Source: DAOPYU01 sp942493245 (GTDB lineage Bacteria > Sumerlaeota > Sumerlaeia > UBA8349). Taken from it: a stretch of 64,000 nt of DNA. This document shows, one piece after another, positions 1-8,231 of the stretch (positions within the stretch are counted from its first letter, which is position 1; each line of letters starts with the position of its first letter). The notes beneath the pieces were generated by a model. That model was given only the letters and a program-made list of their open reading frames with translations. It had not been told where the DNA came from and ran no database searches. The translations under genes and the position numbers were made by a program. The stretch spans positions 4,836,001 to 4,900,000 of the forward strand of contig OW818685.1 in the NCBI GenBank assembly GCA_942493245.1, read 5' to 3'.

Positions 1-1387
1 GGGTCCATTTCTTCGCCGCCACAATCCAGACCCGAACAATGGCTTCCGAGGGCGCCAGGTCCGCCGGAACCGCCTTGCGCATCTTCTCGACCAGGGCGGT
101 GGGCTCCTGTTGAGCCAGGTCCACGGGCGTGCGAATTCCCAGCGATTCGAGCGTCACGGCGTGGTGCAGACCGATGCCCTTCATTTCCGACAGCGTGGAA
201 AGCGCGCGCAACCGCGTAAACGATTCGGGGTCGAATCCGTGCGGCAACACGGTGGAGATTGTCTCCTCGATTTCCGACTCGGGGGTGGCCTGTCCCCAGC
301 GCATCAGGAACTGATGGGGAAAGCGCACTCCCTCATTCCAGAGAGTGAGGCGTTCCCGCCGGTTCAGCTGCGGTCCCAGCAGGTAATCGAGCGGCGCCGA
401 GTAGGACGTGATAGACCAGAGGAAAATGCCCTCATAGACCAGGCATGAGAATACGATCGTGGCGGTCCAGCCCCAGAGGACCGCACGGGGCCGCATTCCC
501 TGCACGCGCAGGTTGTCCAGTCCGCGCCGTTCCCAGCTGCGTCCGCCCCGGAAGAGGTTGATGAAATTGACCAGGGCGTAACACTCGAGCGCGAAAGGCG
601 GAAACCCCAAGAACCCCAACACAGGCATTTCGAACAGCTTCAGATCGTCAAAACCGGGTACCGTATAGATCCATTTGCTGCGCGCCGCGATATTCCATGC
701 CTCCCACAATCCGCCGCACATCAGACCCGACAGAAGCAGCGCCGCCAGGCGCGTCTCATTTCCCTTGGCCAGTTGGCCCAGCAGAGACGTTCCCTGCCGC
801 CGGTAACAGAACGGGTCGAAGAAAAAGAACGCGAACCCCCAGATCAGGCAGAAAAACAGATCGGGCCAGATCATGGGCAACACCAGCATCGCCACCCCCG
901 CCGCCATCTGAATCTTCACGTGGCGCTTGCGAACCAGGAACGGTCTCCCCTGCAATCCCCGCCCATTGGTCATCTTACCGATCAGAGCCGAGACGAGATC
1001 CGCTCCCTCGAACAATGCCGGCAGGACGGTTGCATAGGCGGGCAGCATGAACCAGCTGCTCAGGTCGCTCCACAGAAGGGGCACCTGGATATAGGTCCAG
1101 TTGTGTAAACGGAAATTGAAGGCCTCGAAAAGCAACCAGATCGGGGTGGACCAGAGGGTCAGCAGGAGAAACTCGCGCGGGCGGTCCTGCAAGAGCGACT
1201 CGTGACGCAGGCGGTACACCAGAAAATCCACCACGAAAATAAACGGCCACCAGAGAAACGTATAGATACCGCTGTAGAATGGCTCAATCTGCGCAAACAG
1301 AAACCAATGCCCCAGGGGCAATCCGACCAGTCCCGCGATCCAGAGGTCGCGCGCATAGAAGGGAATTTTCCTCTGTTGGCTCGACAT
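1..1387 (-). CDS. Polytopic membrane protein with internal duplication and C-terminal helix-hairpin-helix (partial)
   Basis: The reading frame starts at the ATG ending at 1387 and is still open after 462 codons at the left edge, so the C-terminus is missing. Several hydrophobic segments fill residues 15-330. Two halves resemble each other: residues about 46-128 and 182-267 both run W-x-F-x-F-x-x-D, then YR, then SLL, then a hydrophobic stretch ending in (F/W)-E-A-(F/W)-N, then W-x-Y-x-x-P and a final LFE/ALE. A soluble tail from about 395 (GIGLHHAVTLESLGI and following) looks like a DUF4332-type or helix-hairpin-helix fold, which usually binds nucleic acid or partner proteins. It lies 59 bp downstream of the Deg-like protease gene and may be cotranscribed. 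I do not recognise a named family for the membrane part and assign no function. Confidence 0.7.
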   Translation of the reverse strand, partial: MSSQQRKIPFYARDLWIAGLVGLPLGHWFLFAQIEPFYSGIYTFLWWPFIFVVDFLVYRLRHESLLQDRPREFLLLTLWSTPIWLLFEAFNFRLHNWTYIQVPLLWSDLSSWFMLPAYATVLPALFEGADLVSALIGKMTNGRGLQGRPFLVRKRHVKIQMAAGVAMLVLPMIWPDLFFCLIWGFAFFFFDPFCYRRQGTSLLGQLAKGNETRLAALLLSGLMCGGLWEAWNIAARSKWIYTVPGFDDLKLFEMPVLGFLGFPPFALECYALVNFINLFRGGRSWERRGLDNLRVQGMRPRAVLWGWTATIVFSCLVYEGIFLWSITSYSAPLDYLLGPQLNRRERLTLWNEGVRFPHQFLMRWGQATPESEIEETISTVLPHGFDPESFTRLRALSTLSEMKGIGLHHAVTLESLGIRTPVDLAQQEPTALVEKMRKAVPADLAPSEAIVRVWIVAAKKWT

Positions 1388-1446
1388 GATATGGCTCTCG
1401 CTTGTGTCCCCGAACAGGCCCCGCGATTCGTACCGGCGCCGATCGG

Positions 1447-2886
1447 TCAATCGCTCTTCGCCGGGGTCTTCAAGTCTTCGGAACGATCGGCCGGGATGCG
1501 GTACCGTTCCAGGATGTCGTGATTCGTCGCCCCCACCATTTTACGCGACAGAACGATCCGTACGCCATCCTCATTCTGAATCGTGTAGTAGTCCCCCTGC
1601 GCTTCCTCGAAAAGCGCGACCAGGTGACGCATGTTGCGGACCTTGACGCCGTTGATCGTGTCAATGATCGTGTAATAGAGTTCTTCGTACCCGACATTGG
1701 CCTCGTGCGACAACACCTGAATCAGCGTAATAACCTCATCGCGACCCGGCTCGGGGTCTTTGTCATAGTAATGCACCAGCTTGCGCGGCGCATCCTCAAA
1801 CGTCTCCCACTCGCTGAGCAGGTTGGCGGTGATCGGCGAGAAAACCAGCCCGCCGATGATGTAGTAGCTGGGCATTTTCTCGTACTGGTGGCGCGGCACC
1901 AGGTACATGTTTTCCCACTTGAGCGTCAGTTCCACTTCTACCTTCAGCGGCTGTCCAGTGCGCAGCAGTTCGATCGGCACGCGGTCGCCGATAAAGTGGC
2001 GGTGAACGGCGTAAAGAAAACTCGTGCGCTCGCCCTTGCGAAACTCCACGGTACCGTCGTTGGCCACCGGCATCCCGTCCACCGACACGAGGATGTCATC
2101 GGTCTGGATCACGCCCTTCGCTGAGGATTTCGGGTCCACCTGGTTAACCAGAATCCCCGATGTCCCCTGAGGCATGCCGAACTTCTTGCGGATCGCGCGG
2201 TTCTCCATGCACTGGCATGACAGGCCCAGCGCGGGGACCCCCCCATACCGGCCGTTGTGGATGTCGCGCAGGAACCGTTCGATGATCGGGGCGGGCACCA
2301 TGTACCCGATGTTCTGGCCGGTTTCGCATCCCTGAAAGGCTACGCCGACGATCCGGTGTTTCGAGATGACCGGCCCGCCGCTCGACCCGGGATTGATCGC
2401 CGCATCAATCTGGCAGCAGAGCAGGTCGGCTTCCGAGTGCGCGTAAGTCAGATGCTCGACCCGCGACACCACCCCTTCGGTGATGGCGAGTTTCGTTCCG
2501 CCTTGGGGAAAGCCGTACACGGCGACCTTGTCCTGAATGCAGGGCAGCTGGCCCAGCGGGATCGGTTCGGTCCCCTCGAAGAAAGACTCTTCATCCACCC
2601 GCAACAAAGCCAGGTCGCAGTCGTGCGCAACCGTTTCGAGCCGGGCGACATACTTCTCGGCCTCGCCGGCGCGCATGACTTGAATGAACGTCTGATCGGC
2701 CACGACATGCGCGTTGGTCAGAATTCGCTGTCCCTCGATGATACATCCCGATCCGGTCGAAGACCGCTGCCCGGCCATCTGCCAGGGGCGATAATTGTCC
2801 GGACGGTTGGAAACCGTATAGATCTTGACGATGGAATCTTTCAGGCTCTCCTCGATCAGGGCGGGAGCGGGTTCTGTATTCTTCAT
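1447..2886 (-). CDS. Trypsin-like serine protease with PDZ domain (Deg/HtrA-like)
   Basis: Encodes a 479-residue S1C-type protease. The triad is readable as H60 (TNAHVV), D91 (DCDLALL) and S169 (NPGSSGGP). A PDZ-like region follows at about 235-335 (GILVNQVDPKSSAKG, then DDILVSVDG), with a further C-terminal domain of about 140 residues. The ATG at 2886 is chosen because AAGGA lies 8 bases upstream; the longer frame back to 2958 adds 24 residues of low-complexity sequence and no better ribosome site. There is no obvious signal peptide, unlike periplasmic DegP, so it may act in the cytoplasm, be leaderless-exported, or belong to the plant-Deg-like group. It precedes the duplicated membrane protein on the same strand. 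The catalytic call is firm; localisation and substrates are unknown. Confidence 0.88.
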   Translation of the reverse strand: MKNTEPAPALIEESLKDSIVKIYTVSNRPDNYRPWQMAGQRSSTGSGCIIEGQRILTNAHVVADQTFIQVMRAGEAEKYVARLETVAHDCDLALLRVDEESFFEGTEPIPLGQLPCIQDKVAVYGFPQGGTKLAITEGVVSRVEHLTYAHSEADLLCCQIDAAINPGSSGGPVISKHRIVGVAFQGCETGQNIGYMVPAPIIERFLRDIHNGRYGGVPALGLSCQCMENRAIRKKFGMPQGTSGILVNQVDPKSSAKGVIQTDDILVSVDGMPVANDGTVEFRKGERTSFLYAVHRHFIGDRVPIELLRTGQPLKVEVELTLKWENMYLVPRHQYEKMPSYYIIGGLVFSPITANLLSEWETFEDAPRKLVHYYDKDPEPGRDEVITLIQVLSHEANVGYEELYYTIIDTINGVKVRNMRHLVALFEEAQGDYYTIQNEDGVRIVLSRKMVGATNHDILERYRIPADRSEDLKTPAKSD

Positions 2887-2980
2887 GAGGGGTCCTTCGT
2901 TAAATCTTGACAATCCATCCGAGTGGATTGAGAAAGCCCCAGTGGGGGGGGAACTCACCAGATTTCAAGTGCGTTTGCGT

Positions 2981-3928
2981 TTATTCATACAGATCCGGAT
3001 CGCTCTCCGGCGCCCCCTGTTTCGCGCGTTCCGCCTGTTGTTCGGCCAGATGCAGGCGCTGTTTCTCGCGCTTGATGAGCCAGATGTTGCGAATATACAC
3101 CACCCAGCCGGTCAATTGCCCGATGAAAACGGCCAGACGCCCGAAATAAATGGCATAGATCAGCATCATGACCGTCCCGGCCAGACTGATCCACCAGAAC
3201 AATTCGGGAATTACGCTGCGTTTGGCGCGCTCCGAGGCGATCCACTGGACCACAAAACGCCAGGCAAAGAAAAGGTTGGCAAACAATCCCACGCATTCCA
3301 TCAGGATGATGTTGAAGCGCCCGATCTTGATCTGGAACCCGGCGCGGTGCAGCCGGGCGTCGGTCCAGACCACATCCTGGCCCAGATCTTTCGGCAGCGG
3401 CAGCCGTCCGGAGAGGGACAGGTCCATGTGGGCGTCCCCGAAGAGCATCAGGTCGAACCCCTGCGTACCCGACAGCATCGAGAGGCGCCATTTGTCCGGC
3501 TGCCCGTTGGCGTTGAAGGGCGAACGCACTAGGAGCGTGTTCGTGGTCCCCATCCGCCCCAACCAGCGCCCGTTTTCGTCCTGGCGGAACTGAATGGGAA
3601 TCGCAACGCTCTCACTGCGCATTTCGGAAACGGGCCGGTCGATCTTCAGCGCCCCCTCGTAGGCCGCATCCACCCGATTCAGCTTATAGGTCACCGAGCA
3701 GGTCGTAATCTCTCCATCCATTTTTTGAAGCGAGAGAAAACCGTTCCACTCGTCGCATTGTTTGTCGAGCATGTTTTGTGTGGCCAAGGCGGCCAATTGG
3801 GTCGGTTCGGGATCTGTGCATCCGGCGAGGAAACCGGATAGGGTCAACACTCCGGCCAGAAACAGAACACGGGTTTTCTGACGAGCGAAATCGAGAATCG
3901 GCCAGGCGTGCCGGGCGGAATCAGACAT
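2981..3928 (-). CDS. Lipoprotein domain fused to LAB_N (lipid A biosynthesis N-terminal-like) membrane domain
   Basis: 315 residues. The N-terminus has a hydrophobic stretch (21-36) ending in the lipobox LAGC with C37, as in type II lipoproteins. Then comes a soluble domain of about 160 residues that I do not recognise, and from about residue 200 an LAB_N domain (ECVGLFANLFFAWRFVVQW, then LFWWISLAGTVMMLIYAI, then a third helix ending GWVVYIRNIWL). Small LAB_N proteins usually sit beside GT2 glycosyltransferases that act on lipid carriers. Here the ATG at 3928 overlaps the last 8 bases of the GT2 gene, with GGAG upstream, so the two are translationally coupled. An alternative ATG at 3946 adds six residues. 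It probably assists the glycosyltransferase in lipid or glycolipid modification (inference). Confidence 0.75.
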   Translation of the reverse strand: MSDSARHAWPILDFARQKTRVLFLAGVLTLSGFLAGCTDPEPTQLAALATQNMLDKQCDEWNGFLSLQKMDGEITTCSVTYKLNRVDAAYEGALKIDRPVSEMRSESVAIPIQFRQDENGRWLGRMGTTNTLLVRSPFNANGQPDKWRLSMLSGTQGFDLMLFGDAHMDLSLSGRLPLPKDLGQDVVWTDARLHRAGFQIKIGRFNIILMECVGLFANLFFAWRFVVQWIASERAKRSVIPELFWWISLAGTVMMLIYAIYFGRLAVFIGQLTGWVVYIRNIWLIKREKQRLHLAEQQAERAKQGAPESDPDLYE

Positions 3929-4643
3929 CGTCGCGCTCCACTCCATAGAGAATCAACCGCTGGCTGAGCCACCGAACCCCCAGCACGTCTTTCAATCCGC
4001 GCAGGGCGCGGTTGCCCAGGCCGTACTTGGTCTTGCCTGCGACGCGGCTGCGGTGGTGCGTGGGGACCTGCACGACCCGCCTGCCGCACATGATTAACAG
4101 GTTCCCCATGAAGCGGTGCATCCCCTCGAAACAGGGAAGCCCCTGAAGGCACTCGACCCGGAATGCGCGCAGCTGCGACCCCGTGTCGCGAATGTCGCTG
4201 CCGAGCATCCAGTTGCGGAAGCGATTGCCGATGCGGGACTGGAATTTCTTGAACCGCGTGTCCTGCCGGTCGGCCCGATAGGTCAGGCAGGCATCGGCGC
4301 CCTTTTCAACCTCGGCCAGAAGGGAGGGGATGTCGTGCGGGTCGTTCTGCATATCGCCATCCATCATGATGACAATGCGCCCGCGCACACGCGACAACCC
4401 GGCCCAGAAACCGGTGCTCTGGCCGTAGTTGCGGTTGAGTTTGATGAGGCGCAGTGTGTCGGGGCGTTTGGCTTTCTGACGGGTCAGGGCGGCCCAGGTG
4501 CCGTCGGTCGAGCCGTCATCCACGGCCAGCACTTCATAGGCGCCCACGCCGTCGAGCACGGCGCACAATTCATCGAGCAACGGCTCGACGTTCTCCTCTT
4601 CGTTTTTCAACGGCACAACGACGGAATAGACAGGATCAGTCAT
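3921..4643 (-). CDS. Glycosyltransferase family 2 (DPM1/ArnC-like)
   Basis: 240 residues with a GT-A fold. VVVPLKNEEENV opens the domain, DDGSTDGT (residues 42-49) binds the nucleotide, and DGD (95-97, within MMDGDMQNDP) is the metal-binding DxD. The later part (RFKKFQSRIGNRFRNWML and GSQLRAF) is typical of polyprenyl-phosphate mannosyl/glucosyltransferases. It lacks the two C-terminal transmembrane helices of ArnC and GtrB proteins; the LAB_N membrane protein translated from the overlapping downstream gene may supply membrane attachment. Substrate is unknown: sugar-nucleotide to undecaprenyl-phosphate transfer is the family default. No strong ribosome site precedes the ATG. Confidence 0.85.
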   Translation of the reverse strand: MTDPVYSVVVPLKNEEENVEPLLDELCAVLDGVGAYEVLAVDDGSTDGTWAALTRQKAKRPDTLRLIKLNRNYGQSTGFWAGLSRVRGRIVIMMDGDMQNDPHDIPSLLAEVEKGADACLTYRADRQDTRFKKFQSRIGNRFRNWMLGSDIRDTGSQLRAFRVECLQGLPCFEGMHRFMGNLLIMCGRRVVQVPTHHRSRVAGKTKYGLGNRALRGLKDVLGVRWLSQRLILYGVERDDV

Positions 4644-4709
4644 ACGGGTGTTTCCGGTTTTCTCTCATTCGCGATTTTTTCGGCTGGGAAAGAGAATGCG
4701 CTCGCGCGC

Positions 4710-6005
4710 TCAATCCATACCGCACTGTTTGTAGATTTCGTTCACATAACCCAGGAAGTTGCGGTAGTCCATCACCTGATCGAGGATTTCCGCCGACAGG
4801 TGGGCCGCCGCTTCCGGGTCGGCCAGAAGGTTTTCGCGAAGGGTTCCCTCGCCCGCCCAGGCCTTCATGGCGTTGCGCTGGACCACCGCGTAGGCGTCTT
4901 CGCGCGACATCCCTTCGTCCACCAATCGGAGCATCACGATCTGCGAGAAGAGCAGACCGCGCGTCTTGTTCAGGTTGGCCTGCATCGCCTCGGGATAGAC
5001 CAGGAGCCCGTCGAGGATGTTCGCCAGACGGTTGAGCATGTAGTGCAGGAGCGTCGTGGAATCGGGCAGAATCACCCGCTCGGCGGACGAGTGCGAGATG
5101 TCGCGCTCGTGCCAGAGCGCCACATTTTCCAATGCGGTCAAGAGGTTTCCGCGCAGCACGCGCGCCAGACCGGTGAGATTTTCACACCCGATCGGGTTCC
5201 GTTTGTGAGGCATGGCCGACGAGCCTTTCTGGCCCTTTCGGAACGGCTCTTCCACCTCGCGGATGTCCGTGCGCTGCAAGCCCCGCACTTCGGTGGCGAT
5301 CTTCTCGATCGTTGCGCCGGTGATGGTGATGGCGGAAAGGTATTCGGCGTGACGGTCGCGCTGGAGCACCTGTGTCGAGACGCAGGCGGGCTCCAGGTTC
5401 AACTGCTGACACACGTACCGCTCGATTTCCGGACCCGTGTGGGCGTAGGTGCCCACGGCGCCCGAGATTTTTCCCACCCGCACCACTTCTCGCGCGTCGA
5501 GCAGGCGGCGACGGTTGCGCAGCATTTCCTGGTGCCAAAGGAGGAATTTCAATCCCAGGGTGATCGGCTCGGCGTGAATGCCGTGCGTGCGCCCGACCAT
5601 GAGGGTTTCCCGGTGTGCCACGGCCTGCTTGGCCAGCACTTCCAGAAGCCGCTCGACTTTCGCCAGAATCAGGTCCATCGCCTCGACCATGCGCACACTC
5701 TGGGCCGTGTCCACCACGTCCGAGGATGTCAATCCCATGTGGACATACCGCGAACTCGGTCCGATATTCTCGGCCAGGTTGGTGGTGAAGGCGATCACGT
5801 CGTGGTGAACGGTGGCTTCGATCTCGTCAATGCGTTCCACATTGAAGGCGGCTTTGCGCTGGATTTCGTCCAGAGCATCCAGAGGAATCTTGCCCTGTTT
5901 GGCCCACGCTTCGCAGGCCGCGATTTCCACATCGAGCCATTTCTGGAACTTGGTCTGTTCGCTCCACAGTCTGGTCATCTCGGGCATGCTATAGCGGCGA
6001 ATCAT
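4710..6005 (-). CDS. purB: Adenylosuccinate lyase
   Basis: 431 residues, normal for PurB. It cleaves SAICAR to AICAR and adenylosuccinate to AMP, both releasing fumarate. The fumarase/aspartase superfamily signature SSAMPHKRNP is near residue 262, and HDVIAFTTNLAE (about 74-85) and TSSDVVDTA match PurB active-site blocks. The ATG at 6005 follows GAGGGG at suitable spacing; the frame extends 29 residues upstream into sequence with no homology, so the shorter start is preferred. The gene is convergent with nothing and stands 66 bp upstream of the GT2 gene, with its own promoter-like sequence. The purine enzyme PurE is elsewhere in this window as a fusion. Confidence 0.95.
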   Translation of the reverse strand: MIRRYSMPEMTRLWSEQTKFQKWLDVEIAACEAWAKQGKIPLDALDEIQRKAAFNVERIDEIEATVHHDVIAFTTNLAENIGPSSRYVHMGLTSSDVVDTAQSVRMVEAMDLILAKVERLLEVLAKQAVAHRETLMVGRTHGIHAEPITLGLKFLLWHQEMLRNRRRLLDAREVVRVGKISGAVGTYAHTGPEIERYVCQQLNLEPACVSTQVLQRDRHAEYLSAITITGATIEKIATEVRGLQRTDIREVEEPFRKGQKGSSAMPHKRNPIGCENLTGLARVLRGNLLTALENVALWHERDISHSSAERVILPDSTTLLHYMLNRLANILDGLLVYPEAMQANLNKTRGLLFSQIVMLRLVDEGMSREDAYAVVQRNAMKAWAGEGTLRENLLADPEAAAHLSAEILDQVMDYRNFLGYVNEIYKQCGMD

Positions 6006-6107
6006 CGGATCAGGCCCCCCTCGTGCTGTGTCTGATGGATTGAATACCGACTTTTGAAGCTGCGGACCCGACAGGCGCGGTCTCGCGGCCACAAAGTATT
6101 GCTCACT

Positions 6108-6135
6108 AAATTAGCGGTTTTAGAGGGAATTGCAA
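6108..6135 (-). promoter_or_regulatory. Candidate sigma-70 promoter for purB
   Basis: On the minus strand TTGCAA (6135-6130) is followed after 16 bases by TAATTT (6113-6108), about 100 bases before the purB ATG. Both boxes match the consensus only partly (4/6 each). Confidence 0.35.
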
Positions 6136-6169
6136 GGGGAACCGGCAAGCTGTGGTGAAATCTTCCGGC

Positions 6170-7216
6170 TCACAGACCGTTGTATTGAAAAACCTGGCGC
6201 AAGCGGTGCCGGTAAGAGGTCTCGACGAAAAGCGTCGTCGTCAGCATATTCTCAGAGGTTTGGCCCTTTTTGGGGTCCTCTGTTTTGCGCGCCTCAGCGG
6301 GCTGCGGGACTTTTTGCCGTCCGCCCACTCGCGTTTCCGTTTCCGTGATACGTTCGAGGGGCCCGGTCAGGCCATTCTGAGGCACTTTGACCGTGATCAG
6401 GGAACGCCGCGACCCTTGGACAACTTTGAAATTCTCCGTCGAAGGCGGAACGAAGTTTTTGTAAATCACCTCGCTGCGGATTTCCAGACAATCGGTATTG
6501 GCAAAATCAACGACTTGATCGAGCCGCGTGAACCCACTCAACGACTCCTCCGAAAGCCGCACGCCCCGCCGCCGCCACGCTTCCGACAAGGCTGCGGTAC
6601 GAAGTCCCCACGTGCTCCCCACCGCCCGAGGGCGGTCCGAACCGAAAACCTGATCGGCAGGGGGTTCCAGCGGATCGCGAACCGGGATCACCGCCCGCAG
6701 GGCCTGCGCCTCTTCCGGGGAGGCCTTCTTGCCATTCAGTTCATAATAGGGCAGACCATCGCGTGTTGTGGCCAGGATGGTTGAGCCGATGGAGGCCACG
6801 GGGTGGCGTCCTTTGTCGTCAAATTTTTCACAACGGCGCACGGTGTAGATCTCGACCGCCGGAAGACTGCTGGGGTAAACCTGCACGATCTGGACCCGGG
6901 CATCGAGTTCGACCCGTATCTGCATCACGTTGTTTTTCTTGTTTTTATCCGCGGCTCTCGGGATTGTGGAGGTCTGGGTCCAATCGCCCTGGGCGGATAC
7001 GTTGTACGCCTGGCCGATTTTCGCCGGGGGTTCGAGGTTGATGGAATAGGTTTCCCCGTTTGCGGCGGATTCCGTCTGCGATGTGGCCGGGGAATCGGTT
7101 TTGAGAAGAGATCGGGTGTCGGGGCGGGGCGATTCCGTCTGTTCCGCGCCGCGGGAAAAGCAGGGGACCAGAAGCAGAATCGAAAGAAAGAGACTCGATA
7201 AAGATAAACGCGGCAT
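6170..7216 (-). CDS. Secreted protein of unknown function
   Basis: 348 residues. The start at 7216 gives a clear Sec signal peptide (MPRLSLSSLFLSILLLVPCFS, then RGAE). The open frame extends far upstream, but that part overlaps the EIIA-Ntr gene in another frame and is not coding. The mature protein begins with a Ser/Thr/Pro-rich stretch (about 25-55), then a mixed alpha/beta sequence with VELDARVQIVQVYPSSLPAVEIYTVRRCEKF, and ends with a basic linker and SYRHRLRQVFQYNGL. I see no catalytic motif or transmembrane helix. It lies 74 bp downstream of the EIIA-Ntr gene and may be cotranscribed. Function unknown. Confidence 0.7.
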   Translation of the reverse strand: MPRLSLSSLFLSILLLVPCFSRGAEQTESPRPDTRSLLKTDSPATSQTESAANGETYSINLEPPAKIGQAYNVSAQGDWTQTSTIPRAADKNKKNNVMQIRVELDARVQIVQVYPSSLPAVEIYTVRRCEKFDDKGRHPVASIGSTILATTRDGLPYYELNGKKASPEEAQALRAVIPVRDPLEPPADQVFGSDRPRAVGSTWGLRTAALSEAWRRRGVRLSEESLSGFTRLDQVVDFANTDCLEIRSEVIYKNFVPPSTENFKVVQGSRRSLITVKVPQNGLTGPLERITETETRVGGRQKVPQPAEARKTEDPKKGQTSENMLTTTLFVETSYRHRLRQVFQYNGL

Positions 7217-7290
7217 AGGGTTCAGGCGTTTCCGGCGCTGCAACGTAGCGATGGTAAGACCGTCCGGCCAGTTTCGGCGCCGGATCCGGC

Positions 7291-7743
7291 TCATTCGTAC
7301 GACAGCAGCACCTCCCGGACCTTTTCCGGATCGGGTGTGAGCAAAATCTTCTGGCGCAATTCCTTGTCCTTGAAACGCAAGACGAGTTGGGCCAGCACTT
7401 TGAGGAATTCCCCCGCCTGCTTGTCCGACGCGCAGAACATGGCCACAATATGCACCAGATGGCCGTCGAGCGCGTCGAAATCTATCCCACGGGTCGAGCG
7501 ACCGATCGCGAGCACGAAATTGCGCACGGAGGGGATTTTGACGTGGGGAAGCGCCAGCCCGATGCCGATCCCGGTGGAAATCACTTTTTCCCGATTGATG
7601 ATGCTTTCGTACAATTCCTTCGGGTCCGTGACCTCGGGCCGTTTGGCCAGAGTATCCACCAGCGCCTGCAAAGCGCCTTCTTTCGTCATGCCGGTGATGT
7701 CCACGATGTCGGCTTCGCGGATCACTCTTTCGGTTATTTCCAT
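7291..7743 (-). CDS. ptsN: PTS EIIA-Ntr-type phosphocarrier (PtsN-like)
   Basis: 150 residues, the usual size for a stand-alone EIIA of the fructose/nitrogen type. The phosphorylated histidine is H67 in GLALPHVKI, preceded by the canonical STGIGIG loop. It would receive phosphate from an EI-Ntr/NPr chain and act in regulation, for example of potassium transport, nitrogen or stress responses, rather than sugar uptake: no EIIB or EIIC is nearby. The ATG at 7743 has GGGGAG about 14 bases upstream, which is distant. A hairpin terminator separates it from rpoZ upstream, so it probably has its own promoter. Confidence 0.88.
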   Translation of the reverse strand: MEITERVIREADIVDITGMTKEGALQALVDTLAKRPEVTDPKELYESIINREKVISTGIGIGLALPHVKIPSVRNFVLAIGRSTRGIDFDALDGHLVHIVAMFCASDKQAGEFLKVLAQLVLRFKDKELRQKILLTPDPEKVREVLLSYE

Positions 7744-7795
7744 CTTGGCAGTTTACTCCCCTGTACGAGACGGTTTGGCCCGGCGACGAATATGG

Positions 7796-7824
7796 AAAAG
7801 GCACCGCCCCTTCGGGACGGCGCC
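7796..7824 (-). terminator. Intrinsic terminator after rpoZ
   Basis: Minus strand: an 11-bp stem (7824-7814 with 7810-7800, two G-U pairs) closes a three-base loop GAA and is followed by TTTT (7799-7796). It lies about 60 bp beyond the rpoZ stop. Confidence 0.65.
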
Positions 7825-7885
7825 GAAATGACCGTTTCCCCAACTCTGAAAGTCCACTCCCGGCGAGCGGACAGGAGAGGCCGAC

Positions 7886-8083
7886 TCATTCATCCACCAG
7901 AGTATGAACATTGATTTTGCCCTGCTTGAACTCCTCGATGACCACTTCCTCGAGCGAGCGGCCCGCAATGGGAACCAGCGCCTTGTAGCCACTCTGCATG
8001 TCGCGCATCCGGCGCGCCATCGAGTTGACCAGCAGGTACTTTCCCTTGCTTTCCCGTACATAGTTGCTGACATCGTGCTTCAT
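7886..8083 (-). CDS. rpoZ: RNA polymerase omega subunit
   Basis: 65 residues. The pattern YLLVNSMARRMRDMQSGYKALV is the conserved omega segment (V-x-x-x-A-x-R-x-x-Q), followed by EEVVIEEFKQGKI, typical of the C-terminal helix. Omega binds the C-terminus of beta-prime and aids polymerase assembly. AAAAGGA precedes the ATG at 8083 with good spacing. It is placed between dnaK and ptsN with hairpins on both sides, which suggests a separate transcription unit. Confidence 0.88.
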   Translation of the reverse strand: MKHDVSNYVRESKGKYLLVNSMARRMRDMQSGYKALVPIAGRSLEEVVIEEFKQGKINVHTLVDE

Positions 8084-8141
8084 AAAAGGATCCTTTTCAC
8101 GGGGTTGCCCTTCGGGACATTCCCTGCCGGGCGAGTCGAAC

Positions 8142-8170
8142 CCCGGGTGGCGCTTCGCGCGCCACCCGGG
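8142..8170. terminator. Strong perfect hairpin after dnaK
   Basis: A 12-bp perfect stem (8142-8153 with 8159-8170, CCCGGGTGGCGC and its complement) with a five-base loop sits 62 bp past the dnaK stop. No T-run follows on the minus strand, so it may be a rho-dependent or processing site, or a REP-like palindrome. Confidence 0.45.
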
Positions 8171-8231
8171 ACAGAGTCTTGCTTTCTTTGGATTTCAACC
8201 GACTGACCGGGTCAACGCCCGTCTGTCCGTC

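Noticed and set aside
4116..6035. 639-codon open frame on the plus strand opposite purB
   Set aside because: Antisense shadow of a GC-rich conserved gene; its translation is His/Arg/Gly-rich with no motif, while purB is certain.
7217..7843. N-terminal extension of the secreted unknown protein up to 7843
   Set aside because: It overlaps the EIIA-Ntr gene in another frame and is Arg/Pro-rich; the signal peptide marks the start at 7216.
8119..8170. Minus-strand GGGTTCGACTC resembling a tRNA T-loop
   Set aside because: No matching acceptor, D or anticodon arms; it is the flank of a 12-bp hairpin.
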